Both the position numbers and the translations under genes were made by a program. Under the pieces are notes generated by a model. That model had not been told where the DNA came from. It saw only the letters and a program-made list of their open reading frames with translations, and ran no database searches. A DNA stretch of 64,000 nt from Mesorhizobium sp. L-8-3 (GTDB lineage Bacteria > Pseudomonadota > Alphaproteobacteria > Rhizobiales > Rhizobiaceae): contig NZ_AP023262.1 in the NCBI RefSeq assembly GCF_016756615.1, positions 7,999,501-8,063,500 of the forward strand. Reading direction: 5' to 3'. Of this stretch, positions 41,272 to 49,924 are shown in pieces (the stretch's first letter is position 1; every line of letters starts with the position of its first letter).

Positions 41272-42273
41272 ATGATCAGGAAACTTGCTTCGACGGCAGC
41301 ACTCCTTGCTGCCCTCACGGTGTCGGGTGCGGCCGGCGCGCAGGAGAAATTCACCTTCGCGCTGAACTGGTTTCCGGTGGGCGACCATGCCGCCTACTGG
41401 GTCGCGCTGGAGAAGGGCTATTTCGCCGAGAAGGGCCTCGATGTCACCTTGGAGAATTCCAAGGGCTCGGGTGATTCCATCGCCAAGGTCGACAGCGGCC
41501 GGGCCGATGCCGGTCTTGCCGACGCCGCCGTCGTCATCGGCTCGCGGGCCCGCGGCACCACCGTCAAGATCGTAGGCATGATCTTCGACAAGACGCCGAT
41601 GAACGTCTTCTCGTCGAAGGATGCACCGATCACCGAGCCCAAGCAACTCGAGGGCAAGACGATCGCCGCCCCGCCCGGAGACAGCCAGCGCCAGATGTGG
41701 CCGGCTTTCGCCAAGGCGAACGGCATCGACGAAAGCAAGGTCACCTGGATCAATATCGAGCCGACCGCCAAGGTCGCCGCGCTCGCCGAAAAGCGCGCCG
41801 ACGCGGTCTCCGACTATACGACCGGCCGTCCGCTGTTCGAGAAGCCGATGGGCAAGGGCAATGTCGTCGCGCTGCCCTGGGCCGAGCACGGCCTCGACAT
41901 GTATTCGATGTCCATCATGGCCAGCCAGAAGACCATGGCCGATCGGCCTGAAGTACTGAAGGCGTTCCTCGAAGCGGCCTACAAGGGCTGGCAGGACGTC
42001 ATGAAGGATCCCAACGCCGCGCTCGCCATCTTCAAGAAGCACGTTCCGGAGATCGACGAGGTGCTGATCGGCGAGAACATGCGGCTCGGCCTCGATCTGA
42101 TGGCCACCCAGCGCTACAAGGACCACGGCATCGGCTGGATGGAAGAGGCCAAGATGTGCAGCTCCGTCGACCTGGTTAACACCTACATGCAACTTCCCTC
42201 TCAGGTCGCCTGTGCCGACGTCTTCACCAACGACTTCCTCACCAGGGTCGACATGCCGCTCGACGTGAAGTGA
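41272..42273 (+). CDS. ABC transporter substrate-binding protein (SsuA/THI5-like)
   Basis: I place the start at MIRKLASTAALLAALTVSGA (41272), which has GGGAG 8 bp upstream and gives a good signal peptide cut after AGA. The mature domain has FALNWFPVGDHAAYWVALEK, GYFAEKGLDVTLENSKGSGD and ADAGLADAAVVIGSRARG. This order is typical of SsuA/THI5-type periplasmic binding proteins for sulfonates, pyrimidine precursors or small amines. Product length is 333 residues. A stem-loop follows its stop. Confidence 0.9.
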   Translation: MIRKLASTAALLAALTVSGAAGAQEKFTFALNWFPVGDHAAYWVALEKGYFAEKGLDVTLENSKGSGDSIAKVDSGRADAGLADAAVVIGSRARGTTVKIVGMIFDKTPMNVFSSKDAPITEPKQLEGKTIAAPPGDSQRQMWPAFAKANGIDESKVTWINIEPTAKVAALAEKRADAVSDYTTGRPLFEKPMGKGNVVALPWAEHGLDMYSMSIMASQKTMADRPEVLKAFLEAAYKGWQDVMKDPNAALAIFKKHVPEIDEVLIGENMRLGLDLMATQRYKDHGIGWMEEAKMCSSVDLVNTYMQLPSQVACADVFTNDFLTRVDMPLDVK

Positions 42274-42289
42274 GCGGCATTGGAGCGCC

Positions 42290-42309
42290 GCGCGTCCATT
42301 TGGACGCGC
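42290..42309 (+). other. Stem-loop between binding-protein and ATPase genes
   Basis: GCGCGTCCA and TGGACGCGC form a perfect 9-bp stem with a 2-nt TT between them, 17 bp after the binding-protein stop. Stem-loops at this place in ABC operons commonly protect the upstream mRNA, so the binding protein is made in excess. No T-run follows. Confidence 0.6.
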
Positions 42310-42338
42310 AAAGGACGCTCCGGCACTCTGAACCAACG

Positions 42339-42380
42339 CAATCGTGCTTTCCGAAAATCGCGTACGACTTTCGGGCCGGT
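42339..42380. repeat. Short mosaic-repeat remnant
   Basis: GTGCTTTCCGAAAATCGCG followed by TACGACTTTCGGGCCGGTGC resembles the RIME-type hairpin cores seen at 9072, 22983 and 60846. It lies just upstream of the ATPase gene. Confidence 0.5.
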
Positions 42381-42405
42381 GCGGTAACACAACGGGCAGA
42401 CCAGC

Positions 42406-43224
42406 GTGGACAAGACATCCATAGATCTCGACCGGGTCGGAATGATCTACGAGACCGGCAGCGGTCCGGTCGAGGCGCTTCGCGACATCTCCCTGTCGGT
42501 CCGGCAGGGGGAGTTCATCTCGCTGGTCGGTCCGAGCGGCTGCGGAAAATCGACGCTGCTCAGGATGATCGCCGGGCTGCGGCCGATGAGCCGCGGCACG
42601 ATCCGTGTCGACGGCGTCCCCGTCACGCGGCCCATCCCGCAAGTCGGCATGGTCTTCCAGGCGGCCGTGCTGTTGCGCTGGCGGACGATCCTCGACAACG
42701 TCCTCTTGCCGGCCGAACTGGCCGGGCTCAATCCGAAACGCCATCGCGACAGGGCGATGGAGTTGCTTCGGTTGACCGGCCTCGAGGAGTTCGCCCGCAG
42801 GCTGCCGAGCGAACTCTCCGGCGGCATGCAGCAGCGGGCCTCGCTCTGCCGGGCGCTCCTTCTCGACCCGCCGCTTCTCCTCATGGACGAGCCGTTCGGC
42901 GCCCTCGACGCCATGACGCGCGACGAGATGAACCTCGAATTGCTGCGCGTCTGGGGCGAGGCCGGCGGTTCGAGCGGGCAGAAAAAGACGATCCTGTTCG
43001 TCACGCACTCAATCCCGGAGGCGGTGTTCCTGGCCGACAGGGTGGTGATCATGTCGCCGCGCCCCGGCCGCATCGCGCGCATCCTCGACATCAAGCTGCC
43101 GCGGCCGCGTAGCGTCGAGACGCGCGCGACGGCCGAGTTCGGTCAATACTCGCTGGAGATCTACGACATCCTCACCGGCCGGAACTCCAGCGGTGCCGAC
43201 GCGGCCTTGATGGTGCCGGCTTGA
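42406..43224 (+). CDS. ABC transporter ATP-binding protein (SsuB/TauB-like)
   Basis: A 272-residue ATPase starting at GTG 42406. It has Walker A (LVGPSGCGKSTLLRMIAG), the Q-loop (VGMVFQAAVLLRWRT), signature (LPSELSGGMQQRASLCRALL), Walker B (PPLLLMDEPFGALDAMTRDE) and H-loop (TILFVTHSIPEAVFLADRVV). It powers the importer formed with the two preceding genes. Its stop overlaps the TTG start of the enolase-family gene. Confidence 0.92.
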   Translation: MDKTSIDLDRVGMIYETGSGPVEALRDISLSVRQGEFISLVGPSGCGKSTLLRMIAGLRPMSRGTIRVDGVPVTRPIPQVGMVFQAAVLLRWRTILDNVLLPAELAGLNPKRHRDRAMELLRLTGLEEFARRLPSELSGGMQQRASLCRALLLDPPLLLMDEPFGALDAMTRDEMNLELLRVWGEAGGSSGQKKTILFVTHSIPEAVFLADRVVIMSPRPGRIARILDIKLPRPRSVETRATAEFGQYSLEIYDILTGRNSSGADAALMVPA

Positions 43225-44663
43225 GCGCTCCGCGCCTCAAGGTCGTCGAGATCATCAGGCGCGAGCGGCCCTATCGGCTGCGCATGCCCTTCCGCTTCGG
43301 CGTCATCACCGCCACGCATGGCCGCCAGGCCGTGATCGCCGTGCGCATCCGCCTTCGCGACGGGCGCGAAGAGACGGGCTATGCGGCCGAGGCGCTGGGG
43401 GCAAAATGGTTCGACAAGAACCCCGCGCTCAGCGACGAAGCCAACCATCACCAGTTGCGGAAGGCCATCGAGCTTGCCGGCGAAGCCTATTTGTCCGCCG
43501 CGCCGTCGACGGCCTTCGGGCTGTTCGCGGAACACTACCGGAGCCATCTCGACGCCTCGGCCGCCATCGGCCTCAACCCGCTCGTCGCCAGCTACGGGCC
43601 GGCCCTTCTCGACCGGGCGGTGTTCGACGCGCTCTGCCGGCTGCTGGGCATGAGCTTCTACGAGGCCACGCGCCGCAACCTCGCGGGGATTGGCCCGCAC
43701 CCAATCGTCCCGGAGCTGGTCGGATTCGACTTCGGCAGTTTCCTCGAAACTCTCCGTCCAGCCACGACGATCGACCTCAGGCACACTGTGGGCCTGGCCG
43801 ATCCCATCACGCGCGCGGACCAGAGCGAGCGTGTCGACGACGGGCTTCCGGAGACGCTGGAAGAAGTCGTCTCGACCTATGGCAATCGCTACTTCAAGGT
43901 CAAGGTAAGCGGGAACGAGGCCGCGGACCTCGACCGGCTGGCGCGGATCGCGGCCGTGCTCGACCGCTCGCCCGATCCCTACTTCCTGACGCTCGACGGC
44001 AACGAGCAATATGAGACAGCCGAGGCCGTGCTCGACCTTCTCGAACGTATGGGCAGGGATAAGAAGCTCCGGCGCCTTCTTGCCTCGATGCTCTATCTGG
44101 AGCAGCCGATCAAACGGGCTGCGGCGCTGTCGCAGCCGGTCACCGCGCTCTCTGCCCTGACGCCTGTCATCATCGACGAGTCGGATGGCGAACTCGCCTC
44201 GTTCCCCCAAGCGCGAGCCCTCGGCTATCGCGGCGTCTCGTCCAAGGCCTGCAAGGGCTTCTACAAGTCGCTGCTCAACCTGGCGCGCTGCCGAGTCTGG
44301 AACATGGACGGGGGTGACCGCTACTTCATGTCCGCCGAAGACCTGACCTGCGAGCCGGGCGTTGCCCTGCAGCAGGATCTGGCGCTGGTGAACCTTCTTG
44401 GCCTCACCCATGTCGAGCGCAACGCGCATCATTTCATCGACGGCTTCGATGGACGCCCGCCGGCGGAAGCCGAGGCTTGGCGACGGGCCAATCCGGATCT
44501 CTATGGGGTGCGGGACGGACGCGTACGCTTGGCGATATCAGACGGACGGCTGGAGATAGGCTCCCTCGATTGCGCGGGCTTCGGCAGCGGCGTCGTTCCT
44601 GATCTGGACGCCACGGAAGCGATGCCGACCGCCGACTGGCCGCCCAACGGGGTTCCGGCATGA
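43221..44663 (+). CDS. Enolase-superfamily enzyme (mandelate racemase/muconate-lactonizing type)
   Basis: The 480-residue product starts at TTG 43221, overlapping the ATPase stop. The barrel ends carry the superfamily residues: RYFKVKVSGNEAADL (KxK acid-base lysines), FLTLDGNEQYE (Asp), LYLEQPIKRA (Glu), PVIIDESDGEL (Asp-Glu) and GVSSKACKGFYKS (Lys). A capping domain forms the first 150 residues. These enzymes remove a proton next to a carboxylate to racemise, cycloisomerise or dehydrate acid sugars or peptides. It is somewhat longer than typical (about 370-400). The amidase gene follows with a 4-bp overlap. Confidence 0.85.
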   Translation: MSAPRLKVVEIIRRERPYRLRMPFRFGVITATHGRQAVIAVRIRLRDGREETGYAAEALGAKWFDKNPALSDEANHHQLRKAIELAGEAYLSAAPSTAFGLFAEHYRSHLDASAAIGLNPLVASYGPALLDRAVFDALCRLLGMSFYEATRRNLAGIGPHPIVPELVGFDFGSFLETLRPATTIDLRHTVGLADPITRADQSERVDDGLPETLEEVVSTYGNRYFKVKVSGNEAADLDRLARIAAVLDRSPDPYFLTLDGNEQYETAEAVLDLLERMGRDKKLRRLLASMLYLEQPIKRAAALSQPVTALSALTPVIIDESDGELASFPQARALGYRGVSSKACKGFYKSLLNLARCRVWNMDGGDRYFMSAEDLTCEPGVALQQDLALVNLLGLTHVERNAHHFIDGFDGRPPAEAEAWRRANPDLYGVRDGRVRLAISDGRLEIGSLDCAGFGSGVVPDLDATEAMPTADWPPNGVPA

Positions 44664-46078
44664 TTGGCTACGCCGCCTATGATGCTCTCGGCCTGGCGGA
44701 CCTCGTCCGCCGCCGAGAAATCTCCGCGGCGGAACTGCTCGATGCCGTTCTCGAGCGCGTGAGCGAGATCAATCCGCGCCTCAACGCTATCGTCACCCCG
44801 CTTTATGAAGACGCCCGCCAAGCGGTCCAGGCGCCTTTGCCGGACGGACCTTTCACCGGCGTACCTTACGTCTTCAAGGAACTCGTCGTATCGGTCGCGG
44901 GCACGCCGACCACCTCGGCCTCACGCCTCTTCGCGGATAACATGGCTGCCGGAGAAAGCGAAATCGTCAGGCGTTGCCGCAACGCCGGGCTGGTCGTCAT
45001 CGGCAAGACCAACTCCTCGGAGTTCGGGCTTTCCGCCGCCACCGAGCCGGCGCTTTTCGGCGCCACGCACAATCCCTGGGACCTTTCCCTGTCGCCCGGC
45101 GGGTCGAGCGGCGGCTCCGCCGCGGCCGTGGCCGCCGGACTGCTGCCGATGGGCCATGCCACGGATGGCGGCGGGTCGATCCGTATTCCCGCCGCCTGCT
45201 GCGGGTTATTCGGGCTGAAGCCGACGCGCGCCCGCATCACCGCCGGCCCCGAGGGTGGCGAAGGGCTGGCCGGGCTCGCCAGCCAGCACGCGGTCACCTG
45301 GAGCGTTCGCGACAGCGCCGCCCTGCTCGACGTGACGGCGGGCGCACTGCCCGGCGACCCCTATTCGCCCGCGCCGCCGAAGCGTCCCTATATCGAAGAG
45401 GCCGGACGCGATCCCGGCCGCCTGCGCATCGCCTATTCCAGCCGCACGCTTCACGGCGCCCCAATCGATCCGGAGATCGTCGCAGCCACCGAAGCGGCGG
45501 CGCTGCTATGCGAAACGCTCGGCCACGAGGTCGTCGAAGCCGCGCCGGAGTTCGATTTCGAGACCGTCACGCGGAGCTTCGCCGCCGTCTTCCAGGCGAA
45601 CACCATGGCCAATATCGCACGGGCGACGGACGGCGAACTCCCCGAAGACGGATCCATCGAACCGCTGACGCGCGCCATCGCCGAACGCGGCCGCACCATG
45701 CCCGCCGCCGACTATATCCGCCACCTGCAAACCCTGCAGCGCGAGAGCCGCCGCATCGCCGCTTTCTTCGAACGGCACGACGTCTGGCTCACCCCGACGC
45801 TCGCCACGTCGCCCCAACCCACCGGCTATTTTGACGTCAACAGCGAGGATGTGGAGAGCTGGCTGGAAAAGCTGCTCGCCTTCACGCCCTTTGCGTTCCT
45901 GTCGAACATCACCGGCCAGCCGGCCATGTCCGTTCCCCTCGGCGAAAGCCGGAACGGCCTCCCCATCGGCTGCCACTTCACCGCCCGCTACGGCGAGGAA
46001 GGTCTGCTCTTCCGCCTTGCCGGGCAACTCGAGCGCGCCCGTCCCTGGGCCGGCAGACGGCCTGTGGGCTGGCGATAG
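44660..46078 (+). CDS. Amidase signature family hydrolase
   Basis: A 472-residue amidase-signature enzyme. The Ser-cisSer-Lys triad is visible: GVPYVFKELVVSVAGTPTT (Lys), SLSPGGSSGGSAAAVAAGLL (cis-Ser) and MGHATDGGGSIRIPAACCGL (nucleophile Ser in GGGSIR). KEL replaces the commoner KDL or KDN after the lysine. It would hydrolyse an amide, releasing ammonia or an amine and a carboxylate. It is the last gene of the long operon, suggesting the imported substrate is an amide or lactam derivative. Confidence 0.88.
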   Translation: MIGYAAYDALGLADLVRRREISAAELLDAVLERVSEINPRLNAIVTPLYEDARQAVQAPLPDGPFTGVPYVFKELVVSVAGTPTTSASRLFADNMAAGESEIVRRCRNAGLVVIGKTNSSEFGLSAATEPALFGATHNPWDLSLSPGGSSGGSAAAVAAGLLPMGHATDGGGSIRIPAACCGLFGLKPTRARITAGPEGGEGLAGLASQHAVTWSVRDSAALLDVTAGALPGDPYSPAPPKRPYIEEAGRDPGRLRIAYSSRTLHGAPIDPEIVAATEAAALLCETLGHEVVEAAPEFDFETVTRSFAAVFQANTMANIARATDGELPEDGSIEPLTRAIAERGRTMPAADYIRHLQTLQRESRRIAAFFERHDVWLTPTLATSPQPTGYFDVNSEDVESWLEKLLAFTPFAFLSNITGQPAMSVPLGESRNGLPIGCHFTARYGEEGLLFRLAGQLERARPWAGRRPVGWR

Positions 46079-46174
46079 GGCGTCTGCCGCTCAGATTGTC
46101 GGTCGCGAACGTAGCGTTCGACCGCCCTGTGGAATACCCCTTGTATGAGGAAATCCTGCTATGGATGAGGAGTT

Positions 46175-46206
46175 GGCTCTGCAGGGGTGGCCACCCCTGC
46201 AGAGCC
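46175..46206. repeat. Perfect 32-bp palindrome
   Basis: GGCTCTGCAGGGGTGG is followed directly by its exact reverse complement CCACCCCTGCAGAGCC, with no spacer. It lies 97 bp after the amidase stop and 147 bp before the IS5-type element. It could be a transcription-stop or cruciform structure, or part of the non-coding left end of the IS110-type element. The rest of 46079-46352 holds no supported gene. Confidence 0.95.
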
Positions 46207-46352
46207 GGTCGATTGTCGGATCGGAAACCCCTGAGCCGTTGCTGGCTGAGGATGAGCGTGATCGCAGTCGACTTTCTTCATCGGACCCGGATGGTTGCTT
46301 GAACACCCTGGTTCGCATTAACGCAAGGTTGGGTCGACGAAGATGAACGATA

Positions 46353-47286
46353 CTAAGGCCTGTGATCAGTTGCGATCAATGAGGTCCGCCCGACACAGAT
46401 CGGCGGCATCGATGCCGCGCCCGCGGACCTCACAGAAGCCTCCAGATTCCCAAATCACCGGAGATGTGATTCTTGAGGTGTCGGCGAATCAGGGGGCGCC
46501 GACCGGATGGCACGTCGTTATGCCTTGCGTGATGATCAATGGGAGCGCATCAGAGATTTCTTGCCTGGCCGTGAAGGTCATGTCGGCGGCACCGCCAAGG
46601 ATAACCGGCTGTTCGTGGAGGCGGTCTTGTATCGCTATCGGGCCGGAATCCCGTGGCGTGACTTGCCGGAGCGGTTCGGCCACTTCCGGGTCATTCATAC
46701 GCGCCATACACGCTGGAGCAAAAGCGGGGTCTGGCAGAAGGTTTTCGAACTTCTCGCCGAAGACGCCGACAATGAATACGCCATGATCGATTCGACCATC
46801 GTGCGCGCCCATCAACACAGCGCCGGCGCAAAAGGGGGGACCGGGAACGCGAAGCCATAGGGCGCAGCAAGGGTGGGCTGAGCACCAAAATCCACGCCCG
46901 TTGTGACGCCTTGGGCAATCCGACCGGCTTTCATCTGACGCCTGGCCAGAAGCATGATCTGTGCGGAGCCGATGCGCTTTTGCCTGACCTGTTCGACAAG
47001 ATCACCGCCTTCATCGCCGACAAGGCATTCGATGCCAAAGAGCGTGTGCTCGATCTGCTTCAAAGCGCCGGTGTCGATATCGTCATTCCGCCGCGATCAA
47101 ACCGAAAACAACCACGCCGCTACGACACAGAGCTCTACAAGGCCAGGCATCTCATCGAGAACTTCTTCGCAAAGCTCAAACAGTACCGTGCCATCGCGAC
47201 CCGCTACGACAAGCGCGCAACCAACTTCCTCGGCGCCATACACCTCGCCGCGGCCGTCATTCTCCTCAACTGATCACAGGCCCTAG
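46353..47286 (+). mobile_element. IS5-family (IS427-like) insertion sequence
   Basis: Terminal inverted repeats GGCCTGTGATCAGTTG (46357-46372) and CAACTGATCACAGGCC (47267-47282) are exact complements. They are flanked by CTAA on the left and CTAG on the right, which fits the CTAR target preference of IS5-type elements. The element proper is about 926 bp and carries one transposase split in two frames. It lies 5 bp upstream of the IS110-type transposase ATG. Confidence 0.85.
46507..47273 (+). CDS. IS5-family transposase, two frames joined by probable -1 frameshift
   Basis: Frame one (46507-46860) gives MARRYALRDDQWERIRDFLP, RYRAGIPWRDLPERFG and AMIDSTIVRAHQHSAGAK (first catalytic Asp), then stops. 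Slipping back one base on AAAAGGGGGG at 46830-46839 continues as DREREAIGRSKGGLSTKIHA, FIADKAFDAK (second Asp), and YKARHLIENFFAKLKQYRAI (Glu) to 47273. The join restores the full DDE transposase without loss. The A4G6 tract is the expected slippery site for the IS427 group, so this is likely programmed frameshifting rather than decay. Confidence 0.85.
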
Positions 47287-47287
47287 C

Positions 47288-48223
47288 ATGAAATGCGCCG
47301 GTGTGGATGTCTCCAAGGCCACGCTCGACGTTGCCGTTTTCGACGGGCAGCGTTTTGTGGAGACCAACGACGCCGCCGGCCACCGCCGGCTGGCGGCGCG
47401 GCTGACGGCGGCCGGGGTCGAACGGGTCGGCATGGAGGCGAGCGGCAACTACGAAGCCGCCGTCAGAGCGGCGCTCGAAGCGGTGGGCTTCGCGGTCAAG
47501 GTCTTCGATCCGCGTCAGGTCCACGGCTATCGCATCTTTCGCGGTCGCCGTGCCAAGAATGATGCGATCGATGCCGATCTGATCCTCGCCGCCACGGCGG
47601 CGCTGGGCAGCGGCGGCGCGGCGGCCGATCCGCGGCTGGCGGCCTTTCAGGAGCACATGACGCTGATCGACGCCCTCACCGACGACATTGCCCGGCACGA
47701 GACCCGGCGTGACCGCTTCAGCGATCCGGCGCATCGGCGCTACCTCGAGGCCGAGATCCGGCGGTTGAGCAAGCGCAAGTCCAAGGAGCTCGCCAAGCTC
47801 ATTGCAAAGGTGAAGGCCCATGCCGATCTGGCCAAGCGGTTCGCCCTGCTGCTGAGCATCCCCGGCCTGGGCGAGATCACCGCCCTGGTCTTCGTCGTGC
47901 GCATGCCTGAACTCGGCCGCTTGAGCCGAGCCGAGGCGGCCGCGCTCGTCGGCGTGGCCCCCTTCGACCACGACAGTGGAACCCATGCCGGACAGCGCCG
48001 CATCGCGGGTGGACGCCGGCGACTGCGCAAGGCCGTCTACATGGCGGCCTTCTCGGCCGCCAACCACTGGAACCCGATCCTCGTGGCCTTCAGGAAACGC
48101 CTGGTCGACGCGGGCAAGACCTACAAACAGGCGATCGTCGCTTGCGCCAGAAAGCTGGTCCACATGGCCAACGCTGTCCTCGCCAGAGGAACGCCGTGGA
48201 ACCCTCAAAATGCCAGCGCCTGA
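47288..48223 (+). CDS. IS110-family transposase
   Basis: The 311-residue product has the RuvC-like DEDD N-terminus (MKCAGVDVSKATLDVAVFDG; GVERVGMEASGNYEA; RAKNDAIDADLILAATA). The C-terminal transposase_20 domain has SIPGLGEITALVFVVRMPEL, LVGVAPFDHDSGTHAGQRRI and RLRKAVYMAAFSA. IS110 elements have no terminal inverted repeats and use a non-coding bridge RNA, commonly encoded upstream of the gene. That upstream region is interrupted here by the IS5-type element 5 bp before the ATG, so the element's activity may be lost or altered. Confidence 0.88.
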   Translation: MKCAGVDVSKATLDVAVFDGQRFVETNDAAGHRRLAARLTAAGVERVGMEASGNYEAAVRAALEAVGFAVKVFDPRQVHGYRIFRGRRAKNDAIDADLILAATAALGSGGAAADPRLAAFQEHMTLIDALTDDIARHETRRDRFSDPAHRRYLEAEIRRLSKRKSKELAKLIAKVKAHADLAKRFALLLSIPGLGEITALVFVVRMPELGRLSRAEAAALVGVAPFDHDSGTHAGQRRIAGGRRRLRKAVYMAAFSAANHWNPILVAFRKRLVDAGKTYKQAIVACARKLVHMANAVLARGTPWNPQNASA

Positions 48224-48276
48224 ATCATGGTTGCTCATCCGACCTCGCCCTCACGGGCGAGGCCACCTTCTCCCAC

Positions 48277-49924
48277 CAGGCCGTGTGAAAACTCGGGCAT
48301 TGGTTTTTTTGATGTGTCGAGGAGCATCTTGGGCTTCCCAAATCAACCTGGATCGGATTCAAATTGTTGATCCAAAGCAGTGATTTGCCGGATTTTTGGT
48401 AGTTTGAGACGAGGCCGAAATGGCGCATATGACAGGCCAGTCGCGGGAGCAAACGAGCTTGTTCCCGGAAACCTTGGACGAGGCGGTCGGTGCCGATCAT
48501 CCGGTGCGGGTCATCGATGCCTTCGTCGACAGCCTCGATCTGGCGCAGCTCGGTTTCTCCAAGGTTGTTCCCGAGGCCACGGGCCGGCCACCCTACGATC
48601 CGGGCGATTTGTTGAAGCTTTATGTGTACGGCTACCAGAACCAGGTGCGGTCGAGCCGCCGGCTTGCGGCGGAAGCGCGGCGCAACATTGAAGTGATGTG
48701 GCTCACCCATCGCGCGGCGCCGGCCTTCAAGACGATTGCGGATTTCCGCAAGGATCATCCGGAAGCGATCGTTGGGGTGTGCCGGGCCTTCGTGCGCTTC
48801 TGCCGGGAGCAGGCGCTGGTCGGCGGCACGTTGCTTGCGATCGACGGGACCAAGATCGATGCGGTGGCGAGCCGCAAGCAGGTGGTGACGGCCAAGGAAC
48901 TGGAGAAGGCGACGGCGGCCGTGGATCGCAAGATTGCCGCCTATCTTGCGCAGATGGACGAAGCCGACCGGGACGAGCGCGCGGCGCAGACGGATGGCGT
49001 GGACGTTGCGGCGGCGGTGGCGGCCTTGCGGGCGCGCCGCGAGCAGATCCAGCAGCAGGCCGAGGCTTTGGCCGGACGCGGGTTGAGCCAGTGGGTTCGC
49101 ACCGAGCCCGAGGCCAAGCTGATGCGCACGGCTCGGCACGGCCATCAGGTGGCCTACAACGCGCAGACCGTGGTCGACGCAAAACACAAGCTGGTGGTTG
49201 CCTTCGACCTGACCAATGACGGCAACGACCAGTGCCAGCTCCACCCGATGGCGGTGGCCGGCCGCGAAGCCGTGGACGGTGACAAGGTAACGGTGGTGGC
49301 CGATGCCGGCTATTCGAACGGCGAGCACGGCCAGCGCTGCGAGGACGACGGCATCACCGCCATCGTGCCGCGGGCCGAAACCGTTAACCCGGAAGGCAAA
49401 GAGTACTTCACCCGCGACCAGTTCAGCTACGACGCCGAGAGCGACAGCTGGCGCTGCCCGGCCGGCGAAACGCTCACCCACCGGGAGACCTCGTGGACGG
49501 AACAGAAGAAGAAGTACGGGACCAAGGCCTGTGCGGACTGTGCCTTGAAGCCGAAGTGCACGCAGGCCGCCAAGCGCACCATCATCCGCCACTTCCATGA
49601 AGATGCGCGCGAGGCGATGCACCGGCGCGCCATCAGCGACCCCGAGTGGATGGCGCAGCGGCGCATGCTGGTCGAACACCCTTACGGCACCATCAAATGG
49701 ATGATGGGCCATCCCCGGTTCCTGGTCCGCGGGCTGAAAAAGGCCAGGTCCGAGTTGGCGCTCAGCGTCCTGGGCTACAATCTGAAGCGGGTGGTGAACA
49801 TTCTGGGTGTGCCGGCGCTGCTCCAGACCCTGCTGTCCTCGCAAGCATAGGGGGGCATGAACTCGTGCCTCAACTTCCAAACCACTCACCACGCTATGCC
49901 TCCGTCCAGTTCTCACACGGCCTG
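48277..49924 (+). mobile_element. Complete IS1182-family insertion sequence with 4-bp target duplication
   Basis: Ends read CAGGCCGTGTGAAAACT (left, 48277-48293) and, on the other strand, CAGGCCGTGTGAGAACT (right, 49908-49924), with one mismatch. CCAC is duplicated at 48273-48276 and 49925-49928. The element is 1648 bp and contains an intact transposase. It sits in the loop of an intergenic palindrome. Confidence 0.88.
48420..49850 (+). CDS. IS1182-family transposase
   Basis: A full-length 476-residue DDE transposase. It starts MAHMTGQSREQTSLFPETLD and has the family N-terminus GRPPYDPGDLLKLYVYGYQN and VRSSRRLAAEARRNIEVMWL. Catalytic residues are in LLAIDGTKIDAVAS (Asp), TVVADAGYSNGEHG (Asp) and MLVEHPYGTIKWMMGHPRFL (Glu). 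A C-x2-C-x5-C-like stretch (KACADCALKPKCTQAAKR) precedes the last block. No frame breaks are visible, so the element may still move. Confidence 0.92.
   Translation: MAHMTGQSREQTSLFPETLDEAVGADHPVRVIDAFVDSLDLAQLGFSKVVPEATGRPPYDPGDLLKLYVYGYQNQVRSSRRLAAEARRNIEVMWLTHRAAPAFKTIADFRKDHPEAIVGVCRAFVRFCREQALVGGTLLAIDGTKIDAVASRKQVVTAKELEKATAAVDRKIAAYLAQMDEADRDERAAQTDGVDVAAAVAALRARREQIQQQAEALAGRGLSQWVRTEPEAKLMRTARHGHQVAYNAQTVVDAKHKLVVAFDLTNDGNDQCQLHPMAVAGREAVDGDKVTVVADAGYSNGEHGQRCEDDGITAIVPRAETVNPEGKEYFTRDQFSYDAESDSWRCPAGETLTHRETSWTEQKKKYGTKACADCALKPKCTQAAKRTIIRHFHEDAREAMHRRAISDPEWMAQRRMLVEHPYGTIKWMMGHPRFLVRGLKKARSELALSVLGYNLKRVVNILGVPALLQTLLSSQA

Noticed and set aside
46096..46346. Short plus-strand frames between the amidase gene and the IS5-type element
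   Set aside because: They cross the perfect 32-bp palindrome and show no family pattern.
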